Shown piece after piece: positions 20,810-29,614 of a stretch of DNA of 64,000 nt (its first letter is position 1; every line of letters begins with the position of its first letter). Under the pieces are notes generated by a model. The model made no database searches, had not been told where the DNA came from, and was given only the letters and a program-made list of their open reading frames with translations. The stretch is from Sulfuricurvum sp. GTDB lineage: Bacteria > Campylobacterota > Campylobacteria > Campylobacterales > Sulfurimonadaceae. The DNA lies in contig NZ_JAQUHV010000001.1 of the NCBI RefSeq assembly GCF_028681615.1, positions 434,001 through 498,000 on the forward strand. The letters are read 5' to 3'. The position numbers and the translations under genes are program-made.

Positions 20810-22288
20810 CTATTGTAACAAACGAAGTACGTTTTGTTGTACTGCATTCGCTTGAGTCATAGCATAACTTCCTGATTGGGCAAGAATGTTATATTTAGAG
20901 AAGTTCGCAGATTCTGCCGCAAAGTCAACATCACGGATATTTGATTCTGCCGCTTTAACGTTAACTTGAGTAACCGAAATATTATTAACGGTTGAAACCA
21001 GCTGATTTTGTACCGAACCGAGGTCTGAACGAACGCGGTCAAGCATTTTTTGTGCTGTTTCTGCAATACTCATTACCGCCATCGCACCTTTAAGTGTTGT
21101 TACACCTGCTGTTTTATCTGCTGTAATGTTCTCTGCATTCGAGTTGGCATTGAAGCCCATAGCACTCGCGATATCGGCACTGATTGCACCGCGGATATCA
21201 CGGAGATTGACTGTTTTTTCAGCCAAACCGGAAGACATACCGACACCGGCTGTTGAAATACCGCGGATGTCTTTTCCGTCCAAACGGGTCAAGCTCAAAC
21301 GGCCATAGTTCTCAACCGCAGCTGCAGATAGACCTGCAATGGCATCAACGCCGGTACCGGAGACTTTGATCCCCCGTCCATCCGCACTGTTAAGAACCAA
21401 ACGCCCGCGGCTGTCTACGGATGCGACAACACCGGTAGTATCTTTAACCGCATTGATCGCTGCTACCAACGCACCGTTTTTATCATTCGCTTTTACATCG
21501 ACAAGTCCGATAGTAACACCGTTGATGGTCAATCCGCTGATAGTACCGGATGCAATCACTGCACCTCCCGTTGCTTGAACGCTAAAAGACGCTTTTACCC
21601 CCGTTTTATCCGATGATTTGTTAATGATCTCTGACAATACACCAAGACCGGTACCGGCACCTGTAGAAATAACAACCGATTCAAGAGTGATATCGTTTTT
21701 ACCGTCTACTGCCGAGAAAGTAAGTGTTGCAGCTGAAACACCGGCCACAATCGTGCCACCTGTCTCAAAACGTGTTTGACCGATTTTATCAGAACTGGTT
21801 GCTCCGATAGACGCTTTAACACTTTGATTTGAGTATGCACCGATTTGGAACTCTTTATTGGTAAATTGACCGGAAAGAAGTTGTTGACCATTGAATGAAG
21901 TGGTACCCGCAATGTTGTCAAGCTCTTCCATCAAACGGGTAATGTCCGCTTGAAGCGCTTTACGAGAATCGGTTGTTTGACCGTCTTGTGCCGCTTGAGT
22001 CGCTTTCGTTTTAATCGTATCAAGAATTTTTGTTTGTTCATCCATCGCTTTATCAGCCGTTTGGATAATACTGATACCGTCATTTGCATTGGAAATTGCT
22101 TGCCCCAATGAGCTCGCTTGTGAACGAAGTGAATCCGCAATCGCCATACCGGATGCATCATCCGCCGCACTGTTAATACGAAGACCTGAAGAAAGTTTTG
22201 ACAATGAACTGTCCAAATTACGGTTGTTCATTGAAGAAGCAGTATGCGCATTAAGCGCCGCAATATTCGTGTTAATTCTGAAACCCAT
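20810..22288 (-). CDS. Flagellin (sigma-28 type copy, FlaA-like)
   Basis: A second flagellin of 492 residues. From about residue 87 to 478 it is identical in protein to the copy at 19156, and about 1 kb of DNA is also identical as far as I could compare by eye. Differences cluster near the N-terminus ([20 protein letters not shown]) and at the C-terminus ([11 protein letters not shown]). A sigma-28 motif lies upstream, so it is probably the major filament subunit. Two copies with different sigma factors resemble flaA/flaB of Campylobacter. Confidence 0.96.
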   Translation of the reverse strand: MGFRINTNIAALNAHTASSMNNRNLDSSLSKLSSGLRINSAADDASGMAIADSLRSQASSLGQAISNANDGISIIQTADKAMDEQTKILDTIKTKATQAAQDGQTTDSRKALQADITRLMEELDNIAGTTSFNGQQLLSGQFTNKEFQIGAYSNQSVKASIGATSSDKIGQTRFETGGTIVAGVSAATLTFSAVDGKNDITLESVVISTGAGTGLGVLSEIINKSSDKTGVKASFSVQATGGAVIASGTISGLTINGVTIGLVDVKANDKNGALVAAINAVKDTTGVVASVDSRGRLVLNSADGRGIKVSGTGVDAIAGLSAAAVENYGRLSLTRLDGKDIRGISTAGVGMSSGLAEKTVNLRDIRGAISADIASAMGFNANSNAENITADKTAGVTTLKGAMAVMSIAETAQKMLDRVRSDLGSVQNQLVSTVNNISVTQVNVKAAESNIRDVDFAAESANFSKYNILAQSGSYAMTQANAVQQNVLRLLQ

Positions 22289-22305
22289 GATAAATCCTTT
22301 TATCG

Positions 22306-22325
22306 CAAGAGCTTTTTGCTCTTAA
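22306..22325 (-). promoter_or_regulatory. 5'-UTR hairpin of flagellin 2
   Basis: On the minus strand, CTTAAGAGC pairs with GCTCTTGCG around an AAAAA loop, with AAGAGC/GCTCTT as the perfect core. It lies between the sigma-28 promoter and the ribosome site AAAGGA, so it would be in the leader mRNA and could affect stability or translation. Confidence 0.45.
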
Positions 22326-22355
22326 GTTAGTTCAGCGTCCTTGCTGTTACAGACT

Positions 22356-22383
22356 ATATCGGGACATAAACAAAAAACTTTAA
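22356..22383 (-). promoter_or_regulatory. Sigma-28 (FliA) type promoter of flagellin 2
   Basis: The minus strand reads TTAAAG (22378-22383), then CCGATAT (22356-22362). The continuation ATAGTCTGTA repeats exactly that at the fliD promoter. The 15-base spacing fits the sigma-28 pattern. Confidence 0.7.
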
Positions 22384-22444
22384 CGATTTTGTAAAAAATT
22401 TTGTTACACTTTCGCAACTCATCCATATATATAGGATTCACTTT

Positions 22445-24664
22445 TTGAAACTCATCATCGTAGAGTCTCCGGCTAAAGCCAAGACTATCAAAAACTTTCT
22501 CACTAAAGATTACGAGGTTATTGCCTCCAAAGGGCATATCCGTGACCTCCCGAAAAATCGTTTCGGCATTAAAATCGATGACGAGAAAATCGTTGCCGAA
22601 TATCGGATCAGCGAAGACAGTACCGCAACGGTCAAACAGATACAGGAATTGGCCAAAAAAAGCGATACCATTTATATCGCGACCGACGAAGACCGCGAAG
22701 GAGAAGCAATCGGATGGCATATCGCCCATGCAATCGATAAAGATCCCGAATCACTGCCCCGGATCGTATTCCATGAGATTACCAAAAATGCGATCATTCA
22801 TGCACTCGAAACACCGCGTACCATCGATATGGATCGTGTCAATGCCCAACAGGCACGCCGATTGCTCGATCGTATCGTAGGGTATAAACTCTCACCTCTC
22901 CTTGCTTCTAAAATCCAAAAAGGGTTGTCGGCTGGACGGGTACAATCCTCTACCCTCAAAATCGTCGTCGACCGTGAACGTGAAATCCGTGCGTTTATTC
23001 CCGAAGAATATTGGACAATCGATACACTGTTCAAAAAAGATATTGAAGCGACTCTCGTCAGTTTTGAAAATGAAAAAATCGACAAACTCACGATCAAAAC
23101 CGGTGATGAAGCTGCACGTATCGTAGATTCTCTCAAAAAAGAGGCGTTTAAAGTCGGTGAAATTGAGACCAAAGAGCGTAAATCCTCTACCCCTCCTCCG
23201 TTTATGACGTCAACGCTTCAACAAACCGCCTCATCTCAACTCGGTTTTTCTCCGAAAAAGACCATGATGGTTGCCCAAGCACTTTATGAGGGGGTCAAAA
23301 CTCCCGAAGGCACCAGCGGGGTCATCACCTATATGCGTACCGATTCACTCAATCTTGCGGCGGAAGCGGTGGAAGCGGCGCGTGAAGTCATCTTGAACCG
23401 TTACGGCAAAGAGTATCTGCCTGCACAAGCAAAAGTGTATACGAAAAAGTCCAAAGGGGCGCAAGAGGCGCATGAAGCGATCCGCCCTACCATGCTCGGC
23501 TTTACTCCGGAAGTTGCTGCGACTTATCTAAAACCCGATGAGATCAAACTCTATCGTCTCATTTACAACCGCTTTTTAGCATGTCAAATGAACGATGCGC
23601 GATTTGAGCAACAAAGCATTACTTTTGAAAGCCCGAAAGCGCAGTTCCGCGCAACGGGGCGTAAACTCTTGTTTGACGGTTTTTACCGTGTGACCGGAAG
23701 CGATGACAAAGACAAATTGCTCCCTTCGCTTACCACAGGAGATGCGATCGATATCCAAAGCATCACCCCAGAACAGCACTTTACCGAACCGCCGGCACGT
23801 TATTCCGAAGCAAGTCTGATTAAAAAACTCGAATCGGAGGGGATCGGCCGACCGTCGACCTACGCACCGACGATCAGTACCCTCCAGGCTCGTAACTACA
23901 TCGAGATCGAAAAACGGGCCATCATCCCGACCGAGATTGCCTTTACCGTAACCGAGATGTTGGAAAACCATTTTAATGAAATCGTCGATGCATCCTTTAC
24001 CGCGACAATGGAAGAGACGCTGGATGAAATCGGTGAAGACGGCAAATCGTGGCATAAAATTTTGCTCGATTTTTATTATCCGTTTATCGAAAAAATCGAA
24101 GCGGGAAAAACCAATATCGTCAGTCTTAAAATGGCTAAACCGCTTGGCCGAAACTGTCCTCAATGCGGAAGTGAACTGCTCCTGCGCTCGGGACGTTTCG
24201 GAGAGTTTATCGCCTGCAGCGGTTTTCCGAAGTGTAAATACACCGAACAAACGGAAGAGAACCAAAAAGAAAACCCTGCGACTCCTGATGAAGTGAGCGA
24301 AGAGGTGTGTGACAAATGCGGCAGTGCTATGGTCGTGAAAAACGGTCGTAACGGGAAATTCTTGGCATGCAGCGGCTATCCGAAATGCAAAAATACCAAA
24401 ACGCTGAATCAAGAGACAAAATTCTCAGAAGTACCGTGTCCTGAATGCAGCGGAAAACTTCTTTGGAGACAATCCCGCCGCGGTGCATTTTGGGGGTGTG
24501 AACATTATCCGAAATGTAAATTCATCTCCAAATTCGAGCCAAGTGATAAAAAATGCCAAGTCGAAGGGTGCGGAGGTGCATTGGCGCCGCGGACGTATCG
24601 CAATAAAGAAGTGTATGAGTGTGTCAAATGTAAGGACCGTACACCAAGAGAGGAAAATGCGTGA
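22445..24664 (+). CDS. topA: DNA topoisomerase I
   Basis: Type IA topoisomerase, 739 residues, relaxes negative supercoils. The Toprim domain opens at IIVESPAKAKTIKNFL, with TDEDREGEAIGWH following. The active Tyr is Tyr296 in ITYMRTDS. Residues about 570-735 hold three four-Cys zinc ribbons (CPQCG...CSGFPKC, CDKCG...CSGYPKC, CPECS...CEHYPKC) and a fourth, variant one (CQVEGCG...CVKC). The start is TTG, matching the usual protein N-terminus, and AGGA lies about 9 bases upstream. It overlaps the next gene by 4 bases. Confidence 0.97.
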   Translation: MKLIIVESPAKAKTIKNFLTKDYEVIASKGHIRDLPKNRFGIKIDDEKIVAEYRISEDSTATVKQIQELAKKSDTIYIATDEDREGEAIGWHIAHAIDKDPESLPRIVFHEITKNAIIHALETPRTIDMDRVNAQQARRLLDRIVGYKLSPLLASKIQKGLSAGRVQSSTLKIVVDREREIRAFIPEEYWTIDTLFKKDIEATLVSFENEKIDKLTIKTGDEAARIVDSLKKEAFKVGEIETKERKSSTPPPFMTSTLQQTASSQLGFSPKKTMMVAQALYEGVKTPEGTSGVITYMRTDSLNLAAEAVEAAREVILNRYGKEYLPAQAKVYTKKSKGAQEAHEAIRPTMLGFTPEVAATYLKPDEIKLYRLIYNRFLACQMNDARFEQQSITFESPKAQFRATGRKLLFDGFYRVTGSDDKDKLLPSLTTGDAIDIQSITPEQHFTEPPARYSEASLIKKLESEGIGRPSTYAPTISTLQARNYIEIEKRAIIPTEIAFTVTEMLENHFNEIVDASFTATMEETLDEIGEDGKSWHKILLDFYYPFIEKIEAGKTNIVSLKMAKPLGRNCPQCGSELLLRSGRFGEFIACSGFPKCKYTEQTEENQKENPATPDEVSEEVCDKCGSAMVVKNGRNGKFLACSGYPKCKNTKTLNQETKFSEVPCPECSGKLLWRQSRRGAFWGCEHYPKCKFISKFEPSDKKCQVEGCGGALAPRTYRNKEVYECVKCKDRTPREENA

Positions 24665-25176
24665 AAATCGGGCTTTTGTCAGACACCCATACTAAAAAAG
24701 GGCGTTCGCAAAAAGCAATCGATCATCTTAAATCTCAAGGAGCTGAGTTTTTGATTCATGCCGGGGACATCGTCAAACCTGAAATCCTCGAGCAACTCAA
24801 AAATAGCGGATTACGTTATGTTGCCGTGTATGGCAACAATGACGCCGGTTTGATCGAACATCACACCAGATACAACCTTGTTCAAGAACCGCACTATTTT
24901 AAACTCGGCGGTGTCAGTTTCAAGTTAATGCATCTGCCGTTTTATATGAATGCCGATGCCGAAGTAATCATTTTCGGACATACGCACGTATTTGAATGCG
25001 ATTTTAAAAATCGTACCCTCTTTCTCAATCCGGGAGAAGTATGTGCACGGGACAAGCCGTTTTCGAGCTGTGCCATGCTTGAAACAACGGACACAAACCT
25101 AACCGTTACCCATTATTCCCGTGCAGTCGGAAACGATGTATTCGAAGAACGTCACTATATTTTTGAGAGATCGTAA
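24661..25176 (+). CDS. YfcE/MJ0936-type metallophosphoesterase
   Basis: A 171-residue small phosphodiesterase of the calcineurin-like fold. The metal ligands are in SDTH (residues 7-10), HAGDIV, VYGNND and FGHTHV. Relatives such as MJ0936 and YfcE cleave phosphodiesters, but the biological substrate is unknown. The start GTG overlaps the topA stop (GTGA), so it is co-translated with topA. Confidence 0.85.
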   Translation: MKIGLLSDTHTKKGRSQKAIDHLKSQGAEFLIHAGDIVKPEILEQLKNSGLRYVAVYGNNDAGLIEHHTRYNLVQEPHYFKLGGVSFKLMHLPFYMNADAEVIIFGHTHVFECDFKNRTLFLNPGEVCARDKPFSSCAMLETTDTNLTVTHYSRAVGNDVFEERHYIFERS

Positions 25177-25222
25177 ATCTGCTTCGTATGAGGCAATCTT
25201 CAGTGCCATAGCGGCAAGCGTA

Positions 25223-25245
25223 CCTGAAAGGATTTTATTCCTTCA
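25223..25245. promoter_or_regulatory. Hairpin in the leader of bioB
   Basis: CTGAAAGGA and TCCTTCAG form a stem with one bulged A around TTTTAT, about 18 bases upstream of the bioB start. It could be a leader hairpin or an operator. No known biotin regulator site is recognisable. Confidence 0.35.
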
Positions 25246-25263
25246 GCATTCCAAAGGAAAAAT

Positions 25264-26112
25264 ATGAAAAAAATCTTTTTATGCTCTATCTGCAATATCA
25301 ACAGCGGAACCTGTAACGAAGATTGTAAGTTTTGTTCTCAAAGTGTCAAATACAAAGCGGACATCGAGCGATACAAACAAAAGCCGATAGATCAGATTTT
25401 AGAAGAGGCTCGCCGACTCGAAGGACTCGGAGCACTTGGATTTTGTCTCGTTACGGCACAAAAAGGGTTAGATGATAAAACTCTCGAATTTGTCTGCAAT
25501 GTCGCATCCACACTTAAACGCGAAGTTCCCCGCCTCCGTCTTATCGCCTGCAACGGCACAGCGTCACTGGAACAGCTTCAAGAACTAAAACGATCCGGGG
25601 TGAGCGCTTATAATCATAATCTCGAGACCAGCCGTGCCTTTTACAGCCAAGTCTGCACAACCCATCCGTGGGATGAGCGATACGAAACCTGTGAAAACGT
25701 AAACCGATCCGGGCTTAAACTCATCAGCGGCGGAATCTTCGGGATGGGTGAGACACAAGAGGATCGTATCAGTATGCTAGAATCCTTAAAAGAGCTCAAT
25801 CCGATCTCCGTTCCTCTCAATTTTTATCATCATAATCCGGCATTGCCGCTCAATCCCAATCCGCTCACCATCGATGAATCGTTGAATCTCATCACTCTTG
25901 CACGGAAGATCTTAGATAAAGCCGATCGGATTATGATTGCCGGAGGGCGCGAAATCACCTTCAAAGAACGCCAGCATGAAATTTTTGAAGCGGGTGCAAA
26001 CAGCATCGTTATCGGGAACTATCTCACAACTGCCGGACGCGAAGCCCATACGGATCTAAAAATGCTCCAAGAGCTCGGATTTGAAATTGCGTTGTCACCT
26101 GAGGATAAGTAA
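25264..26112 (+). CDS. bioB: Biotin synthase
   Basis: BioB, 282 residues, inserts sulfur into dethiobiotin to make biotin. The radical-SAM cluster CNEDCKFC (CxxxCxxC) is at about residues 18-25, and the second cluster's ligands include the Cys in RLIACNGT. The protein is shorter at both ends than the 346-residue E. coli enzyme, as in other Campylobacterota. The start is after AAAGGAAAAAT. No other bio gene is near. Confidence 0.92.
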   Translation: MKKIFLCSICNINSGTCNEDCKFCSQSVKYKADIERYKQKPIDQILEEARRLEGLGALGFCLVTAQKGLDDKTLEFVCNVASTLKREVPRLRLIACNGTASLEQLQELKRSGVSAYNHNLETSRAFYSQVCTTHPWDERYETCENVNRSGLKLISGGIFGMGETQEDRISMLESLKELNPISVPLNFYHHNPALPLNPNPLTIDESLNLITLARKILDKADRIMIAGGREITFKERQHEIFEAGANSIVIGNYLTTAGREAHTDLKMLQELGFEIALSPEDK

Positions 26113-26146
26113 GTTATAATAACACAAAAGGGAGAGGAGGTAATCC

Positions 26147-26503
26147 GTGTCACAGTCGGTATTATTAACCATCGCCCGTCAGTCTATTGAAGAGGTACTG
26201 CAAGCAGAGCGCTCTATAGACAGGGAAAAGCTGCTTGAAGAATATCCTGTTCTAAATCAGCCGATGGCTACTGAGATTACTCTGTATTTAAACGATAAAA
26301 TACGGGGAAATTCAAAAAGTGAGTCACCGGAGCGATCCCTTCTCGATGATATTATTCACAATGCTAAAATAGCTGCTTTTCAAGATGAAAATTTCGATCC
26401 GCTTGTCACTTCCGAATACCTTCATACTGCAATAGAATTAACCTTATTTAGTGCGGAAGGGCCGCTCAGTCACAAAAGCAGCCCTATTTTGAAAGACCAA
26501 TAA
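26147..26503 (+). CDS. Short AMMECR1-like protein
   Basis: A 118-residue protein that I read as a reduced AMMECR1 domain. LLTIARQSIEEVL fits the N-terminal helix. The strand MATEITLYLNDKIRGNS corresponds to the family strand that normally ends LRGCIG, and NAKIAAFQDENFDPLV matches the characteristic helix and DPRFPPL-type turn. ELTLFSAEGPL is the following strand. The rest of a normal (about 180-200 residue) AMMECR1 domain is missing. The family's function is unknown. The start is GTG with a strong GGAGGT. Its 3' end overlaps the opposite gene by 20 bases. Confidence 0.6.
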   Translation: MSQSVLLTIARQSIEEVLQAERSIDREKLLEEYPVLNQPMATEITLYLNDKIRGNSKSESPERSLLDDIIHNAKIAAFQDENFDPLVTSEYLHTAIELTLFSAEGPLSHKSSPILKDQ

Positions 26504-27437
26504 TATAATTAGCAATCGCGAAACCGTGATTTAATCCCAAAGCAATCGAACCGCCTGATTCTTGGGTAATGTCTCCGGCGACAAAAAGTCCCGGAATATT
26601 GGTTTGATAGTTCTCATCATGGACCGGCTTACCGTCCTCTTCCTGAATTCCGCTGCCTGACAAAAATCCGCTCGGTGTTGTCCCTCCGATCGCATAAACA
26701 ATCCGGTCAAACAGCTCCGACTCACCATCGCTGAAAACGACTTTCACTTTCCCGCTCTCACTCTCAAGCTCGACAATTTCGGTATTCAACATTGCCTGTA
26801 ACAAGCCCTCGCTCATCGCTTTGTAAATGTCGGCTTGATTGGTCGGATTTGCACGACGAAATGTCCCCCGACGATAGCAGATTGTAACCGCATTGCGATC
26901 ACACAATTCAACCGCATATTCGATTGCAGAATCACCGCCGCCGACGACCATAACCCTTTCGCCTTGCGAACATCCGTCAAGGGTATAATGCACTTGGTTT
27001 TTGATCGATGGAGGAATTTTGTAATCGGGTTTATTAGGTTTCCCCATGCGACCGATAGTAACGACTACATATTTAGCCTTTATACTTCCACCCGCGATAA
27101 ATACTTCAAAACCACCTTCTGTTTTCACTATTTTTTGTACTTCGGTGTGTGTTTTAAGTTCAACCGCTTCATTGTCCAGCAACTGGTCAAAAAAGTCCAA
27201 TGTAGATTCTTTCGTTCCGTCCATAAAATAGATGCTTCCGTCCAATTCTACTTTTTGTCCTTTCCAGTCTTTATCTACCCGTTTATTATCTTTGTAAAAT
27301 TTACGAATCGTAGCATTATGGTTTTCATCTTTTTCCAACAACACGATATCCCGCATACCCAAAGCATAACTCTCTATCGCTGTCGCTATCCCGGCAGGAC
27401 CTGCACCGATTATTGCCAACTCATAAATATGTTCCAT
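26484..27437 (-). CDS. FAD/NAD(P)-dependent oxidoreductase (thioredoxin-reductase fold)
   Basis: A 317-residue flavoprotein. The FAD-binding GAGPAGIATAIE is at residues 11-22, the NAD(P) site VVGGGDSAIEYAVEL is near residues 164-178, and the second FAD motif GLFVAGDITQ is near 283. The redox CxxC of thioredoxin reductase is absent, so it resembles YpdA or ferredoxin-NADP reductase type enzymes. The substrate is unknown. Two tail-to-tail genes overlap here by 20 bases. Confidence 0.8.
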   Translation of the reverse strand: MEHIYELAIIGAGPAGIATAIESYALGMRDIVLLEKDENHNATIRKFYKDNKRVDKDWKGQKVELDGSIYFMDGTKESTLDFFDQLLDNEAVELKTHTEVQKIVKTEGGFEVFIAGGSIKAKYVVVTIGRMGKPNKPDYKIPPSIKNQVHYTLDGCSQGERVMVVGGGDSAIEYAVELCDRNAVTICYRRGTFRRANPTNQADIYKAMSEGLLQAMLNTEIVELESESGKVKVVFSDGESELFDRIVYAIGGTTPSGFLSGSGIQEEDGKPVHDENYQTNIPGLFVAGDITQESGGSIALGLNHGFAIANYIIGLSK

Positions 27438-27513
27438 TCGTGCTCCTAGATTTTCTATTATAAATACTCTATCACAAAGAGGGATAAAATTCGATTTATG
27501 TTATCATTGTTGT

Positions 27514-27846
27514 ATGTACTATGTCATTCAACGTCACCAAGGTGGCCCTAAAAAACATTATCTTGCTTATACTGTTCCTAAATACATCAGTTCAGAGAAC
27601 AGTCAAAATATCATTTTTGAGTTCACTCAAAACGGTGTCACGAAACGTAAATGGGCACCTAAAGAGGAAATCATACTCCTTACGGATGATAAAGAACTGT
27701 TCCAAAGTACTTTGGAGAAACTGGAAGCCTTAAAAGCTTCCCATCTTGAAAAAATTGATGCGGCGGAGGCACAATTAAATCAGGAGATTCTATCCCTTTT
27801 AAACACGATGCAGACAGCATTTCAAGCCATTAAGAAAAACAATTAA
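27514..27846 (+). CDS. Hypothetical protein
   Basis: A 110-residue protein, not recognised. The N-terminal half looks like a small beta-rich unit (MYYVIQRHQGGPKKHYLAY...FEFTQNGVTKRKWAPKEEIILL). The C-terminal half is a likely coiled coil (FQSTLEKLEALKASHLEKIDAAEAQLNQEIL). No clear ribosome site is visible. It is a free-standing gene between the FAD enzyme and the OmpA-like gene. Confidence 0.5.
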   Translation: MYYVIQRHQGGPKKHYLAYTVPKYISSENSQNIIFEFTQNGVTKRKWAPKEEIILLTDDKELFQSTLEKLEALKASHLEKIDAAEAQLNQEILSLLNTMQTAFQAIKKNN

Positions 27847-27882
27847 ACCCTATTTAGCAACAATTCACATACATTCTTGTGC

Positions 27883-27888
27883 TATAAT
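27883..27888 (+). promoter_or_regulatory. -10 box of the OmpA-like gene
   Basis: An exact TATAAT, 36 bases upstream of the ATG at 27924, with the ribosome site GAAGGAG (27908-27914) between them. No strong -35 hexamer is present. Confidence 0.55.
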
Positions 27889-27923
27889 TCTCTATTCACA
27901 AATGTCTGAAGGAGACTTGTATC

Positions 27924-28958
27924 ATGAAAAAATTAGTATTTTCCTCTTTGCTCGCTGCGACATTACTTAGTGCCAGCGACTATAACTATGAAGTTTCGCC
28001 AATGGCGGGTTATGCATTCCCTAGTGCACAGGATCTTAAAGATCATGGTGTTTATGGTGCTGAAATGCAATTTAATAATCTAGACAGTGTTATTAAACCT
28101 GAATTATCCGTTTTGTTCAGCGATGCCGATTATCAAAATGGAGCCGGTAAAACTGATATTTTCCGTTCAGCTATTAACGGCGTTTATGATTTTGATAAAA
28201 GTAACAATATTACTCCGTTTGTTAAAGCAGGTCTTGGCTATGAAACAATGAGTAATCATCAATACGATAACCACAACAGCGCGTTTGCGGATGCAGGTGC
28301 CGGTGTAAAAGTAGGCATTACCGATCAAATCGCCCTTAAACTCGAAGCGATCGAAATGTTGAAATTCAACCATTTCAACTGGGATAACAATCTTTTGTTA
28401 ATGGCGGGGCTTAACTTTGCATTCGGTGAAAAAGTACAACCTGCTGCTCCTGTTCCCACTCCGGTACCGGTCCCAACTCCAAAACCTGTCGTAGCTGCTC
28501 CGGCACCGAAACCGGTTGTTGTAGCTGCTCCGATCGATAGTGATGGAGACGGTGTATTTGATCCTCAAGATAAATGTCCTGACACTCCTAAAGGATTCAA
28601 AGTAGATTCTGACGGTTGTCCGTTAAAAGCGACACTTCACTTGAACTTTGCAACCGATTCAAATAAAGTCGATGCAGAAGGAACAGCTAAAGTGGATGCA
28701 TTCGCATCATTCCTAAAAGAGAGCCCTGCTTATAAAGCAAATATCGTAGGTCATACTGACAGTACCGGTTCGGATAAATACAACCAAAAACTTTCAGAAA
28801 AACGTGCAGAAGCCGTTAAAAACATGCTTATTAAAGACGGTGTAGCGTCTGAACGTTTGACATCTGAAGGTATGGGTGAAAAAATGCCGGTTGCTTCTAA
28901 TAAAACCAAAGAAGGACGTGCTGAAAACCGTCGTATCGAAGTGGAACTTTGCAAATAA
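27924..28958 (+). CDS. OmpA-family outer membrane protein
   Basis: A 344-residue porin-like protein similar in layout to OprF and CadF. A signal peptide (MKKLVFSSLLAATLLSA) is followed by an eight-stranded barrel to about residue 175. A Pro/Val-rich linker (residues 178-210) and a Ca-binding type-3 repeat (DSDGDGVFDPQDKCPDTP, about 211-228) follow. The C-terminal OmpA domain (LHLNFATDSN, VGHTDSTGSDKYN, EGRAENRRIEVEL) binds peptidoglycan. It probably anchors the outer membrane to the wall. The gene has its own promoter and a terminator behind it. Confidence 0.92.
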   Translation: MKKLVFSSLLAATLLSASDYNYEVSPMAGYAFPSAQDLKDHGVYGAEMQFNNLDSVIKPELSVLFSDADYQNGAGKTDIFRSAINGVYDFDKSNNITPFVKAGLGYETMSNHQYDNHNSAFADAGAGVKVGITDQIALKLEAIEMLKFNHFNWDNNLLLMAGLNFAFGEKVQPAAPVPTPVPVPTPKPVVAAPAPKPVVVAAPIDSDGDGVFDPQDKCPDTPKGFKVDSDGCPLKATLHLNFATDSNKVDAEGTAKVDAFASFLKESPAYKANIVGHTDSTGSDKYNQKLSEKRAEAVKNMLIKDGVASERLTSEGMGEKMPVASNKTKEGRAENRRIEVELCK

Positions 28959-28976
28959 GCTAAGTGTTCTTTTCTC

Positions 28977-28996
28977 TTTCCCGCATCCGCGGGAAA
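28977..28996 (+). terminator. Terminator between ompA-like gene and msrA
   Basis: TTTCCCGC and GCGGGAAA form an 8-bp perfect stem with an ATCC loop, followed on the plus strand by TACTCTTCTACTTTTT. It lies between convergent genes. Confidence 0.7.
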
Positions 28997-29003
28997 TACT
29001 CTT

Positions 29004-29537
29004 CTACTTTTTAACTTTATCCTCGAATTTTTTCATGAATTTTTCTATCTTAGGTGCGATTACCGCATAGCAGTACCCTTGTGTCGGGTGTTCCGCATAA
29101 TAGTTTTGGTGGTATTCTTCAGCAGGAAAAAATACAGGAGCTGGAGAAAGTTCGGTTACAATCTGCTCACTCCACCCCTTTTGTGCTTCTGCCATCGAAC
29201 CGAGTGCTTTCTCTTTTTGATCGTCATTTATGTAAAAAATGACAGAACGGTATTGTGTCCCGCGATCTGCTCCCTGAGCATTTAACGTTGTGGGATTATG
29301 TACTTCCCAAAAAATTTCTAAAATCTGTTCATAATTGATAATCTCAGGATCATACGTAATTTCAACCACTTCAGCATGTCCAGTTGCACCGCTGCATACT
29401 TGTTCATAATTAGGATTTGGACGTGCTCCACCTGCATAACCGCTGATAGCACTGCACACTCCATTTACTCGATTATAAACCGCTTCAATACACCAAAAAC
29501 ACCCGCCGCCCAAAAGGGCTTTTTCACTGCATCCCAT
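29004..29537 (-). CDS. msrA: Peptide methionine sulfoxide reductase MsrA
   Basis: MsrA, 177 residues, reduces methionine-S-sulfoxide in proteins. The active-site motif GGCFWC is at residues 11-16 (nucleophilic Cys13), followed by the family features GYAGG, NYEQVCSG-TGHAE and YHQNYY. It has no obvious signal peptide, so it is cytosolic. It is convergent with the OmpA-like gene. Confidence 0.94.
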   Translation of the reverse strand: MGCSEKALLGGGCFWCIEAVYNRVNGVCSAISGYAGGARPNPNYEQVCSGATGHAEVVEITYDPEIINYEQILEIFWEVHNPTTLNAQGADRGTQYRSVIFYINDDQKEKALGSMAEAQKGWSEQIVTELSPAPVFFPAEEYHQNYYAEHPTQGYCYAVIAPKIEKFMKKFEDKVKK

Positions 29538-29614
29538 ACTCGCTCCTAATTTTTAGGTGATTATCCGCTTTTTCAACTGCTAAACGGCTCAGATACGAAA
29601 AGCACTTTTAAAAT

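Noticed and set aside
19156-22288. Flagellin duplication as an assembly artefact
   Set aside because: Ends, 5' regions and promoters differ between the copies, so the two genes are real as given.
23576-24412. A long minus-strand frame inside topA
   Set aside because: Shadow of topA; composition and lack of motifs indicate it is not a gene.
26835-27449. A plus-strand frame opposite the FAD enzyme
   Set aside because: Shadow frame; Cys/Phe-rich with no recognisable fold.
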